In this document: one piece after another, positions 56,289-64,000 of the stretch
Layout: every line of letters starts with the position of its first letter
How positions within the stretch are numbered: the stretch's first letter is position 1
Assembly (NCBI RefSeq): GCF_000447295.1
Contig: NZ_KE650771.1
Coordinates: 1,290,730 to 1,354,729, forward strand
Reading direction: 5' to 3'
Length of the DNA stretch: 64,000 nt
Source: Fischerella sp. PCC 9431
GTDB taxonomy: Bacteria; Cyanobacteriota; Cyanobacteriia; Cyanobacteriales; Nostocaceae
Position numbers and translations under genes: made by a program
Notes under the pieces: generated by a model
The model's database searches: none
What the model was told of the DNA's origin: nothing
What the model saw: only the letters and a program-made list of their open reading frames with translations

Positions 56289-59084
56289 ATGCTAAAAACT
56301 TTGTTGGGCGACCCCAACGCTCGTAAGCTTAAAAGATATCAACCTTACATTACTGAAATTAACCTGTTAGAGGAAGAGATCAAAGCCCTCTCGGATGATG
56401 AACTCAAGGGTAAAACAGTAGAGTTTAGGCAGCGTCTGGCTAAAGGTGAAACTCTTGATGATATTCTCAGTGAAGCTTTCGCTGTAGTCAGGGAAGCCGG
56501 ACGACGAGTCTTGGGGTTGCGGCATTTTGATGTCCAATTGTTGGGTGGTGTAATTTTGCACTCAGGGCAAATTGCCGAAATGAAAACTGGTGAAGGTAAA
56601 ACCCTGGTTGCAACTTTACCGAGTTATTTAAATGCTCTGACAGGTAAGGGTGTACACGTAGTTACTGTTAACGATTACCTGGCTCGTCGGGACGCGGAAT
56701 GGATGGGACAGGTGCATCGTTTCATGGGTTTGAGTGTTGGTTTGATTCAAGCCAGCATGACACCTCAAGAGCGTAAGAAAAACTATGACTGTGATATTAC
56801 TTACGTTACCAACAGTGAAGTAGGTTTTGATTACCTACGGGATAATATGGCAACATCAATCACAGATGTAGTGCAACGCCCATTTAACTACTGCGTGATT
56901 GACGAGGTAGATTCAATCTTAGTTGACGAAGCGCGGACACCATTAATTATCTCTGGGCAAGTTGAACGACCAACAGAGAAATATACAGAAGCAGCCCGCA
57001 TCGCCGCCGCTTTGCAAAAAGATGAACATTATGAAGTAGATGAAAAAGCCCGGAATGTACTGTTAACAGATGAGGGCTTTGCGGAAGCAGAACAGCTTTT
57101 GCAAGTAAAAGATTTGTTTGACCCTGAAGAACCTTGGGCGCACTTTGTTTTTAACGCCATTAAAGCTAAAGAACTGTTCCTCAAAGACGTTAACTACATT
57201 GTTCGTAATGACGAAGTCGTAATTGTCGATGAATTTACCGGGCGGGTTTTACCGGGACGGCGTTGGAGTGATGGACTACACCAAGCAATTGAAGCAAAAG
57301 AAAGCGTAGACATTCAACCAGAAACCCAAACTTTAGCAACCATTACTTATCAAAACCTGTTTTTGCTGTATCCAAAACTCGGTGGGATGACAGGAACGGC
57401 AAAAACTGAAGAAGCCGAATTTGAAAAAATTTACAAACTAGAAGTTACTGTCATTCCAACTAACCGAGTCAGAAGACGGCAAGATTTGTCCGACATGGTG
57501 TTTAAGAACGAGGCAGGTAAATGGCGATCGATCGCCAAAGAATGTGCCGAAATGCACCAACTTGGTAGACCTGTCTTGGTCGGAACCACAAGTGTGGAAA
57601 AATCTGAGTATCTCAGCCAGCTGTTGAAGCAAATGGAGATTCCCTACGAATTGCTCAACGCCCGACCAGAAAACGTCGAGCGGGAAGCGGAGATTGTCGC
57701 TCAAGCTGGACGCAAAGGTGCGGTGACTATTGCCACAAACATGGCTGGTAGAGGTACGGATATTATTCTGGGTGGTAACTCTGAATATATGGCTCGTTTG
57801 AAGATGCGGGAATACTTTATGCCCCGGATTGTCAAACCAGAAGATGAAGATATGTTTAGTGTCCATAGGGCAGCCGGTTTACCTCCGAGTTCCAGTAGCG
57901 CTGGACAAGGCTTTGTTCCTGGGAAAAAAGTCAAAACTTGGAAAGCTTCGCCGCAAGTTTTCCCAACTCAACTTTCTCAAGAAACAGAACAGCTGCTTAA
58001 ACAAGCAGTAGAAATGGCAGTTAAAGCCTATGGCGATCGCAGTTTGCCAGAATTGGAAGCAGAGGACAAAATCGCTGTTGCTGCCGAAAAAGCCCCCACT
58101 GATGACCCTGTAATTCAACAATTGCGGGAAGCTTACAAACTGATCAAACAAGAGTATGAAGTCTTCACCAATCGCGAACACCAAGAAGTGGTAGACTTGG
58201 GAGGCTTACACGTAATTGGTACAGAACGCCACGAATCACGACGGATTGATAACCAATTACGGGGACGTGCAGGACGCCAAGGCGACCCTGGTTCGACGAG
58301 ATTTTTCCTCAGCTTAGAAGATAACTTGATGCGGATTTTTGGTGGCGATCGCGTCGCTAAATTAATGGAAGCCTTCCGTGTTGAAGAAGATATGCCGATC
58401 GAATCTGGGATGCTGACCCGCAGTTTAGAAGGCGCTCAGAGAAAAGTCGAAACCTACTACTACGATATCCGTAAACAGGTATTTGAGTACGACGAGGTGA
58501 TGAATAACCAACGTCGGGCAATTTACGCCGAACGCCGCCGGGTTTTAGAAGGACAAGACCTCAAAGAACAAGTGATTGAGTACGCCGAAAGAACGATGGA
58601 CGACATCGTTAACTACTACATCAATCCAGATTTGCCTTCAGAAGAGTGGGAAATAGACAAATTAGTTGAGAAAGTCAAAGAATTTGTTTATCTACTAGCA
58701 GATTTACAATCATCGCAACTAGTAGATATGTCCATGAGCGAAATTAAAGCTTTCTTGCACGAACAGGTACGCATCGCCTACGACATGAAGGAAGCCGAAA
58801 TCGACCAGATTCAAGCTGGATTGATGCGCCAAGCCGAACGCTTCTTTATCTTGCAGCGAATCGATACCCTGTGGCGGGAACACCTGCAACAAATGGACGC
58901 TTTGCGTGAGTCAGTAGGATTACGAGGTTATGGTCAAAAAGACCCGTTGATTGAATACAAGACCGAGGGTTACGAACTCTTCTTGGATATGATGACCAAT
59001 ATTCGCCGAGATGTCGTCTACTCCTTGTTTATGTTCCAACCTCAACCTCAACCAGTAGTGCAAACATCCTCAGAGATGGTGTAG
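56289..59084 (+). CDS. secA: Preprotein translocase ATPase SecA
   Basis: SecA (931 residues) drives proteins through the SecYEG channel. Walker A ([19 protein letters not shown]) is preserved, with [19 protein letters not shown] (motif II), [29 protein letters not shown] and [22 protein letters not shown]. The usual cyanobacterial insertion lies at about residues 505-560. The C-terminal zinc-binding CxCxSxxxxHC tail is missing, as is common in cyanobacteria. A strong terminator follows. Confidence 0.98.
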   Translation: MLKTLLGDPNARKLKRYQPYITEINLLEEEIKALSDDELKGKTVEFRQRLAKGETLDDILSEAFAVVREAGRRVLGLRHFDVQLLGGVILHSGQIAEMKTGEGKTLVATLPSYLNALTGKGVHVVTVNDYLARRDAEWMGQVHRFMGLSVGLIQASMTPQERKKNYDCDITYVTNSEVGFDYLRDNMATSITDVVQRPFNYCVIDEVDSILVDEARTPLIISGQVERPTEKYTEAARIAAALQKDEHYEVDEKARNVLLTDEGFAEAEQLLQVKDLFDPEEPWAHFVFNAIKAKELFLKDVNYIVRNDEVVIVDEFTGRVLPGRRWSDGLHQAIEAKESVDIQPETQTLATITYQNLFLLYPKLGGMTGTAKTEEAEFEKIYKLEVTVIPTNRVRRRQDLSDMVFKNEAGKWRSIAKECAEMHQLGRPVLVGTTSVEKSEYLSQLLKQMEIPYELLNARPENVEREAEIVAQAGRKGAVTIATNMAGRGTDIILGGNSEYMARLKMREYFMPRIVKPEDEDMFSVHRAAGLPPSSSSAGQGFVPGKKVKTWKASPQVFPTQLSQETEQLLKQAVEMAVKAYGDRSLPELEAEDKIAVAAEKAPTDDPVIQQLREAYKLIKQEYEVFTNREHQEVVDLGGLHVIGTERHESRRIDNQLRGRAGRQGDPGSTRFFLSLEDNLMRIFGGDRVAKLMEAFRVEEDMPIESGMLTRSLEGAQRKVETYYYDIRKQVFEYDEVMNNQRRAIYAERRRVLEGQDLKEQVIEYAERTMDDIVNYYINPDLPSEEWEIDKLVEKVKEFVYLLADLQSSQLVDMSMSEIKAFLHEQVRIAYDMKEAEIDQIQAGLMRQAERFFILQRIDTLWREHLQQMDALRESVGLRGYGQKDPLIEYKTEGYELFLDMMTNIRRDVVYSLFMFQPQPQPVVQTSSEMV

Positions 59085-59109
59085 GGTAAAGTAACAAATT
59101 TATCTAATA

Positions 59110-59146
59110 CAAAGACGCTGAGTAATTCTTGGCGTCTTTGTTTTTT
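59110..59146 (+). terminator. Rho-independent terminator of secA
   Basis: CAAAGACGC (59110-59118) pairs perfectly with GCGTCTTTG (59132-59140), followed by six Ts. It is 26 bases after the secA stop. Confidence 0.92.
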
Positions 59147-59174
59147 GCTGGGAGATTAAATATCAATACAGTTC

Positions 59175-59502
59175 ATACTGATTCAAAAAATGTTTGCGAC
59201 ACATTTAGAATATGAGACGCGATAAATCAAATGTGATAAATCAAATGTGATAAATCAAATGTGATAAATCAAATGTGATAAATCAAATGTGATAAATCAA
59301 ATGTGATAAATCAAATGTGATAAATCAAATGTGATAAATCAAATGCGATAAATTAAATACGATAAATCAAACGTGATAAATCAAATACGATAAATCAGAC
59401 GCGATAAATTAAATACGATAAATCAAACGTGATAAATCAAATACGATAAATCGCGTCTCTACAATAAAATTCATCTGTCGCATTCTTTTTTCAAATTGGT
59501 GT
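59175..59502. mobile_element. MITE-like palindromic element with an expanded centre
   Basis: The outer arms are imperfect inverted repeats: ATACTGATTCAAAAAATG on the left, and on the right the inverse of ACACCAATTTGAAAAAAGAATG. Inside them GAGACGC (59214-59220) faces GCGTCTC (59453-59459). The space between is 232 bases of 14-bp tandem repeats in place of the few bases found in other copies. The right arm matches the left half of the element at 15739-15874. Confidence 0.65.
59221..59452 (+). repeat. Tandem repeat, 16 units of 14 bp plus 8 bases
   Basis: The unit is GATAAATCAAATGT. Nine to ten nearly identical units at the left are followed by variant units (GATAAATTAAATAC, GATAAATCAAACGT, GATAAATCAGACGC). 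The array ends with GATAAATC, which completes the palindrome GAGACGCGATAAATC...GATAAATCGCGTCTC. The identical units look young and the varied units older. Confidence 0.95.
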
Positions 59503-59526
59503 AACGTTGAAAAATAAAAAAAACGT

Positions 59527-59847
59527 ATGGCTTGGACTTACCTGTTTATTGCTGGTTTGTTGGAAATTGGTTGGGCGATCGCTCTTAAGTATACAGTAGG
59601 CTTCAGCAAACCAATTCCAAGTATATTTACAGTTTTATGTATGATATTTAGCTTTGCTTTTTTAGCGATCGCTCTACGTTCTCTACCAGTTGGTACTGCT
59701 TACACCGTTTGGACAGGTATAGGGGCTGTCGGTACAGTCATACTTGGTATAATTTTGTTTGGAGAACCCGTTGAAATGCGCCGTCTATTTTGTATTGGTC
59801 TGATTATTGCAGGTGTATTAGGACTCAGACTTGTGTCGCCACATTAG
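59527..59847 (+). CDS. sugE: Small multidrug resistance family exporter, Gdx/SugE type
   Basis: This 106-residue protein has four membrane helices with the essential Glu in [18 protein letters not shown] (Glu13). [31 protein letters not shown] and the FGEP loop separate Gdx/SugE from EmrE. Gdx exchanges guanidinium for protons. It works as a dual-topology dimer. No guanidine riboswitch is seen in the 60 bases between the repeat element and the ATG. Confidence 0.92.
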   Translation: MAWTYLFIAGLLEIGWAIALKYTVGFSKPIPSIFTVLCMIFSFAFLAIALRSLPVGTAYTVWTGIGAVGTVILGIILFGEPVEMRRLFCIGLIIAGVLGLRLVSPH

Positions 59848-59958
59848 TTAAAAATCTGTACTCACTGATCAATAATCACATGTATAGTGTGATTGTTATC
59901 AATGCATTAGTCTTAGATATTTACTAAAAAAATTAAAATTATCCAAGGGAAGACCATA

Positions 59959-60831
59959 GTGTCACAAAAAATTGTAGTAGCTGTCATTCATGGTATTGGT
60001 AAAGCAAATCCTGATTTTAAAGATAAAAGTAATCCTCAGAAATTTGCTGGAGGTATTGCACAAAAGCTAAAATCTCAGGTTGCAAAATTGTTGGGAGAAG
60101 ATGAAAAACAAATAGACTCAAAGCTTGAGATTGAAGCTATCTACTGGGCCCCGATTCTTGAGGATCTTGAAAATGAACTATCAAGAAGACTAAAGCTTGA
60201 TAAACTCAGCAATCCTTTGGGTCTACGTGAGTTTATTATTCATTCTCTAGCAGATAGCATTGGTTACCAAATTACTCCTAAAAATCGGGATATCTATGAC
60301 AATGTACATCAGGTGATTGCTGATACTTTAAAACAATTAGCTCAAAAAGCTGGTAGTAAAGCCCCGTTGTGTATTATTGGTCATAGTCTTGGTTCAGTAA
60401 TAGTTAGTAACTATATTTGGGATCTCCAGAACGATGCTATGCAAATAGCAGTTGGTGACACTCCTTTGGAACAAGGAGAAACACTCGCACTGTATTACAC
60501 ACTTGGTAGCCAAATTGCTTTGTGGAGACTACGTTATACAGATTTTGGTACACCAGTTACAATTCCCTCTCCTAAACTTGCAAACCATTATCCAAATTTA
60601 GCAGGTGAGTGGGTTAACTTTTATGACAAAGATGATGTTTTGGGATATCCTGTCAAAGCAATTAATGATAAGTATAATGCAGCTGTGAAAGCTGATATAG
60701 AAGTCAATGCTGGTAATTTTGTGGAGAACTGGACACCTTTTTCACACAATGCATATTGGACTGATGATGAAGTGACTAAGCCTATTGCCAAGGCTTTAGC
60801 TAATATGTGGAAAAAGGTGAATTCTGTTTGA
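59959..60831 (+). CDS. Alpha/beta hydrolase-like protein
   Basis: This 290-residue protein starts VVAVIHGIGKANPDF (oxyanion HGxG region) and has the nucleophile elbow CIIGHSLGSVIVSNYI (Ser in GHSLGS). A final SHNAYWTDDEV may provide the catalytic His. The type resembles lipase-like proteins of bacterial effector-like groups, substrate unknown. Translation starts at GTG 59959, with CAAGGGAAG 8-10 bases upstream. Composition is AT-rich. Confidence 0.78.
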   Translation: MSQKIVVAVIHGIGKANPDFKDKSNPQKFAGGIAQKLKSQVAKLLGEDEKQIDSKLEIEAIYWAPILEDLENELSRRLKLDKLSNPLGLREFIIHSLADSIGYQITPKNRDIYDNVHQVIADTLKQLAQKAGSKAPLCIIGHSLGSVIVSNYIWDLQNDAMQIAVGDTPLEQGETLALYYTLGSQIALWRLRYTDFGTPVTIPSPKLANHYPNLAGEWVNFYDKDDVLGYPVKAINDKYNAAVKADIEVNAGNFVENWTPFSHNAYWTDDEVTKPIAKALANMWKKVNSV

Positions 60832-60939
60832 TAGATTATCAAAGTAATTAGAGCGATCGCACTCCTGTTACTCATCAATTTTTCATACCATATAGTGTTA
60901 AGGATCGCCTTTGCGATCGCACCCAATACCTTCACCTTC

Positions 60940-62478
60940 TTAATTCATCCCCAAATCTACTGCTATCCGATGGGCGCAAGCAAAACCAGAAAACGCAACT
61001 GCATTTAAACCCTGGCCAGGAAAAGTACTATCTCCCACACAATAAAGTCCTGGTATTGCTGTTCTATTAAACGGCATTGCTAGCAACCCCCGCAATTTCC
61101 GCCGGGGAATCGGCCCGTAAGTACCATCTACACGACCTAAAAAACGACGATGGGTGCGTGGTGTTCCCACCTCCAGGTAATCTATCCCTGCATCTAAACC
61201 TGGAAAATTTTTCTCTAACCGTTGAATAATTCGCCCAGCAGCCTTGGCTTTTTTTGCTTCATAATCCTTAACAGACAGACCTTGCCAATCATCAATCCAA
61301 TGTGGTGTAAAAGCATGAATGATATGATGACCAACTGGTGCTAAATCTGGGTCAAGCAACGTGGGAATCGACACAAAAATCGTACCTTCCGGATCTGCCA
61401 TTTTCTCCCAGTCTTCCGACAAAATGTGATGACATTCTGTCTTGGCAGGTAAACTAGAGGCTTTGATGCCCATGTGCAAACTCAAAAAACTAGGTGACTT
61501 TTCATAGTTTTGCTGCCATTTTTTCTCATTAGCTAAATTTTTCTCTTGCGGAATTAATTTCTCAAAAGTGTCCCAACGTGTAGCATTAGAAACAATACGT
61601 TTGGCACGATAAATTTGACCATTAGCTAATTTTACACCTACCGCTCGTCTGTTTTCTGTGAGTATTTGCGTGACTCTAGCTTGGTATTTAATATCACCTC
61701 CGGTCTGAATTAGCCCTTCTACAAGCTTTTGAGCAATTCGACCCACACCACCCTTGGGATAATTTACACCACCATAATGTCTGTCGGAAAACACCATTCC
61801 CGCGTTGATCATCGGTGTCATATTGGCTGGTACTACCGACCAGCAATAGCATTCCATATCGATAAATTTCAACAATAGGGGATCTTGAATATGGCGTCGC
61901 GCCACATCCCCCGCATTTTGTGGCAAATATCTTAACAAACCTAAACAAGCCCAAGGATGCTGAAAAAACATCCGCATCAAATAGCGTGGTTCTTCCAAAG
62001 ATAAAAGTTCCATGCTATTCAAGCAATTAAATACTCGCCAGCATTCGTCATAAAATCGACGAATACCCTTGGCTTCGTGGGGAAAATAGCCAATCAGATT
62101 TTGTAAAAAATTATCGTAAGTCCGTTCAACTTTTAGATCAAGACCGTTAGGCAGATGATAATGAATCTGTACAAAGTCGGGAATGACTTCTAAACTGACG
62201 TTGACAGCAGCTAAAGCACGGGTGAGTAAATTGGTTGTACCCTGTTGTCCAAACCCGAAAATCATAGAAGCGCCAACATCGAAGCGATAACCTTGGCGTT
62301 CAAAATAACCCGCACTACCACCTGGAATCAAATAGCTTTCTAAAACAAGTACTTTAGCGCCTTTTGCAGCCAATTGAGTTGCCGTCACCAGACCACCAAT
62401 TCCAGAACCAATAATGATGGCGTCGTAATGGGGATGGGGAATAGGGGATTGGGAACTAGGGAAGAGATTTTTATGCAT
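60940..62478 (-). CDS. crtH: Carotenoid (prolycopene) isomerase
   Basis: CrtH (512 residues) isomerises poly-cis lycopene from the Pds-CrtQ route to all-trans lycopene. It has the FAD fold [42 protein letters not shown] and [20 protein letters not shown], which is typical for CRTISO. The C-terminal flavin motif is [22 protein letters not shown]. It acts with Pds (17087-18526). The N-terminal 16 residues ([16 protein letters not shown]) are coded by intergenic-type CCCCATCC repeats. Confidence 0.93.
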   Translation of the reverse strand: MHKNLFPSSQSPIPHPHYDAIIIGSGIGGLVTATQLAAKGAKVLVLESYLIPGGSAGYFERQGYRFDVGASMIFGFGQQGTTNLLTRALAAVNVSLEVIPDFVQIHYHLPNGLDLKVERTYDNFLQNLIGYFPHEAKGIRRFYDECWRVFNCLNSMELLSLEEPRYLMRMFFQHPWACLGLLRYLPQNAGDVARRHIQDPLLLKFIDMECYCWSVVPANMTPMINAGMVFSDRHYGGVNYPKGGVGRIAQKLVEGLIQTGGDIKYQARVTQILTENRRAVGVKLANGQIYRAKRIVSNATRWDTFEKLIPQEKNLANEKKWQQNYEKSPSFLSLHMGIKASSLPAKTECHHILSEDWEKMADPEGTIFVSIPTLLDPDLAPVGHHIIHAFTPHWIDDWQGLSVKDYEAKKAKAAGRIIQRLEKNFPGLDAGIDYLEVGTPRTHRRFLGRVDGTYGPIPRRKLRGLLAMPFNRTAIPGLYCVGDSTFPGQGLNAVAFSGFACAHRIAVDLGMN

Positions 62479-62925
62479 GGTGGTTGGGGGGTGTAGGGGG
62501 TGTTGTAGAGACGCGATTAATCGCGTCTCTAATAAGGGTGTAGGAGTTTATGAAAAGATGATTATTCCGTTAGTTTTACATCACTCATTGCTTTATTAAA
62601 AACCCATATCTGTCAAAGTCCCAACTTCCCGAATCCCCTATCCCCGATTCCCTATCCCCAGTCCCCTATCCCGAATCCCCAGTCCCCAATCCCAAAAAAA
62701 AGAGGGACAAGCCTGCGATCGCTGGCCAATCCCGTCTGCCGATCCTTAAAGAGAGGAGAACACTGATTGTTAATATAACCTTGATTGAGAATAACTGTCA
62801 ACTATTAATGCAAAAGATTATCAATAAATTTTTGCGAGTTTAAATTTTGGCTGATAGCCGGATATCACAAAGAGTATTATGATGTTTCAGTCGTTATACA
62901 ATATGCAAAACGCCTAGTTCCGGCT
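62479..62925. other. Gap between crtH and upp with palindrome and heptamer repeats
   Basis: TAGAGACGCGATTAATCGCGTCTCTA (62506-62531) is a perfect palindrome of the recurring family. CCCCTATCCCCGATTCCCTATCCCC-type units fill 62625-62692. The segment 62700-62925 has no recognised feature; it must hold the upp promoter. No gene is seen. Confidence 0.7.
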
Positions 62926-63576
62926 ATGACGCTACAATTGCGTGTTTATGTTCCACCACATCCCTTAATTAAGCACTGGTTAGCAGTTGCTCGTGACGCT
63001 GCCACGCCTTCAGTGTTGTTTCGTAGTGCGATGACAGAATTGGGACGTTGGCTTACTTATGAAGCCGCTCGAGAATGGTTGCCGACTCAAGAGACAACAG
63101 TGCAGAGTCCTTTAGCTGCATGTCCTGCAACTTTGATTAATGCAGAAGTTCCAATGGCAGTGGTGCCAATTTTGCGAGCAGGCTTAGGATTGCTAGAAGG
63201 AGCGCAAACGCTACTACCCTTGGCATCAATTTATCATCTTGGTTTAGTGCGGGACGAAACCACTCTAGAACCATCTTCTTACTTAAACAAACTTCCAGAC
63301 AAATTCCATCCTGAAACACGGGTACTAATTACCGATCCGATGTTAGCCACAGGTGGATCGATTATGAGGGCAATGGAAGAATTGACACAACGGGGAGTTG
63401 ACCCATCTTTGACTAGAATCGTTTGTGTAGTAGCCGCTCCTCCAGCTTTACAAAAATTAAGTGCAGCTTATCCAGGTTTAATAATTTACACAGCGACCAT
63501 AGATGAGCAAGTAAATGACCGGGGATTTATTGTTCCAGGTTTAGGAGATGCAGGCGATCGCACCTTTGGGACTTAA
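62926..63576 (+). CDS. upp: Uracil phosphoribosyltransferase
   Basis: Upp (216 residues) makes UMP from uracil and PRPP. It has the PRPP-binding VLITDPMLATGGSIMRAMEEL, VVPILRAGLGLLEGAQTLLP, and the C-terminal uracil site FIVPGLGDAGDRTFGT. TIDEQVNDRGF is also typical. Normal length. It stands alone before the last partial gene. Confidence 0.96.
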   Translation: MTLQLRVYVPPHPLIKHWLAVARDAATPSVLFRSAMTELGRWLTYEAAREWLPTQETTVQSPLAACPATLINAEVPMAVVPILRAGLGLLEGAQTLLPLASIYHLGLVRDETTLEPSSYLNKLPDKFHPETRVLITDPMLATGGSIMRAMEELTQRGVDPSLTRIVCVVAAPPALQKLSAAYPGLIIYTATIDEQVNDRGFIVPGLGDAGDRTFGT

Positions 63577-63650
63577 GCTAGTATGCAGCTAGAACTAGAA
63601 AGTAACCAAACAATCCAAAAGTGCAGCTTTTATTATTGGCGGTAATAAAT

Positions 63651-64000
63651 ATGAGTCAGCGTGATGGTTTTGCAAGTGGTTTTTTCTTCGGCGCAATCTT
63701 TGGTAGTGTAGTCGGCGGTGTTCTAGGCGCAGTTGTTGCTTCTAGGAGCAGTAGTGAACTAGAAGCCGAAGTCGAAGAGCAACTTTCTCCCAGCCAAACA
63801 GAAGCTAAAAAACCCCTGCGGCGGCGTCATATGAAAGCCTCAGAAACCGACAGCATGGAGATGGAAACAGCCCGGCGATCGCTAGAAGACAAAATAGCTC
63901 AGTTAAATGCCACAATAGATGAAGTGCGGCAGCAACTAGGCAACGTTAATAGCAACTCAGGTCAGGTGATCAATGAAAGACCGCTCACCAAGGACACTTG
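63651..64000 (+). CDS. Gly-rich membrane-anchored hypothetical protein (3' end outside window)
   Basis: The frame from ATG 63651 is open to the window end (116 codons). Residues 7-29 form a Gly-rich membrane segment (FASGFFFGAIFGSVVGGVLG) like YtxH-type small proteins. Then come an acidic linker, a basic RRRH patch and a coiled coil (SLEDKIAQLNATIDEVRQQ). A partial TG at the window end could be the start of a stop codon. A ribosome site GGCGG lies 8 bases upstream. Confidence 0.75.
   Translation, partial: MSQRDGFASGFFFGAIFGSVVGGVLGAVVASRSSSELEAEVEEQLSPSQTEAKKPLRRRHMKASETDSMEMETARRSLEDKIAQLNATIDEVRQQLGNVNSNSGQVINERPLTKDT

Noticed and set aside
59221-59452. CRISPR array
   Set aside because: The repeats are 14 bp, contiguous, and have no spacers; no cas gene is near.
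59461-59526. Guanidine riboswitch before the sugE-like exporter
   Set aside because: The 66 bases after the repeat element show none of the paired ACGG loops or conserved helices expected for guanidine riboswitches.

Overview
The window is chromosomal DNA from a cyanobacterium, most likely a filamentous heterocyst-forming (Nostocales-type) species. The evidence is chlB, the carotenoid genes crtB, pds and crtH, ferredoxin-thioredoxin reductase variable chain, a Ycf37-like photosystem I assembly protein, very many copies of the HIP1 octamer GCGATCGC, and abundant heptamer short tandem repeats (STRR type) between genes. The genus cannot be fixed from the sequence alone.

Layout. 1-1077: 3' part of a TnpB gene (IS200/IS605 type) next to what looks like the last codons of a Uma2-family gene. 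1079-5496: a chaperone block (cbpM, cbpA-like dnaJ, hspA, a DUF2795 gene) interrupted by a complete IS1634-family element with terminal inverted repeats and a 6-bp target duplication. 5592-10639: moaC, tRNA-Arg, an MFS transporter, a glycosyltransferase, and a divergent pair of cell-wall enzymes. 10907-15620: a hybrid histidine kinase, a secreted protein and a branched-chain-amino-acid-type ABC binding lipoprotein. 15948-18526: tRNA-Ser and the overlapping pds-crtB pair. 18811-25664: phzF-like, rlpA-like, mutL, an inactive rhodanese, an adenosine deaminase family gene and a decayed PAS/receiver signalling gene. 25665-31673: purA, rplY, a two-domain kinase, ydcF-like and ftrV. 32069-37939: a UvrD-like helicase, a small protein plus HNH nuclease pair, rpmI-rplT, an amino-acid-type binding protein and ycf37. 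38335-44484: a large CBS/PAS hybrid kinase, a lone hicB and chlB. 44593-50852: two small membrane proteins, a broken esterase next to a Vat-type acetyltransferase, recQ, pheS and surE. 51270-64000: a metallo-hydrolase, ribF, a MoxR ATPase, an F420-reductase-like gene, a diheme cytochrome c, secA, a gdx/sugE exporter, a hydrolase, crtH, upp and the start of an unknown gene.

Most genes are single housekeeping units typical of the loosely ordered cyanobacterial genome. Functional themes are pigment synthesis (chlB, crtB, pds, crtH), redox and photosystem support (ftrV, ycf37), protein quality control and export (hspA, cbpA, cbpM, secA), translation (two tRNAs, rpmI, rplT, rplY, pheS) and signal transduction.

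The most unusual signal is in the repeats. Mosaic GC-rich repeat elements that fill many intergenic gaps are also present, in frame and without stops, inside a histidine kinase, a UvrD-like helicase and probably ribF. One 45-bp module in the kinase is identical, but for one base, to an intergenic copy 18 kb away. A second signal is a palindromic element at 59175-59502 whose centre has grown into 16 tandem 14-bp units; a short, unexpanded relative lies at 15739-15874. I found no CRISPR array, prophage or recognisable new defence system.
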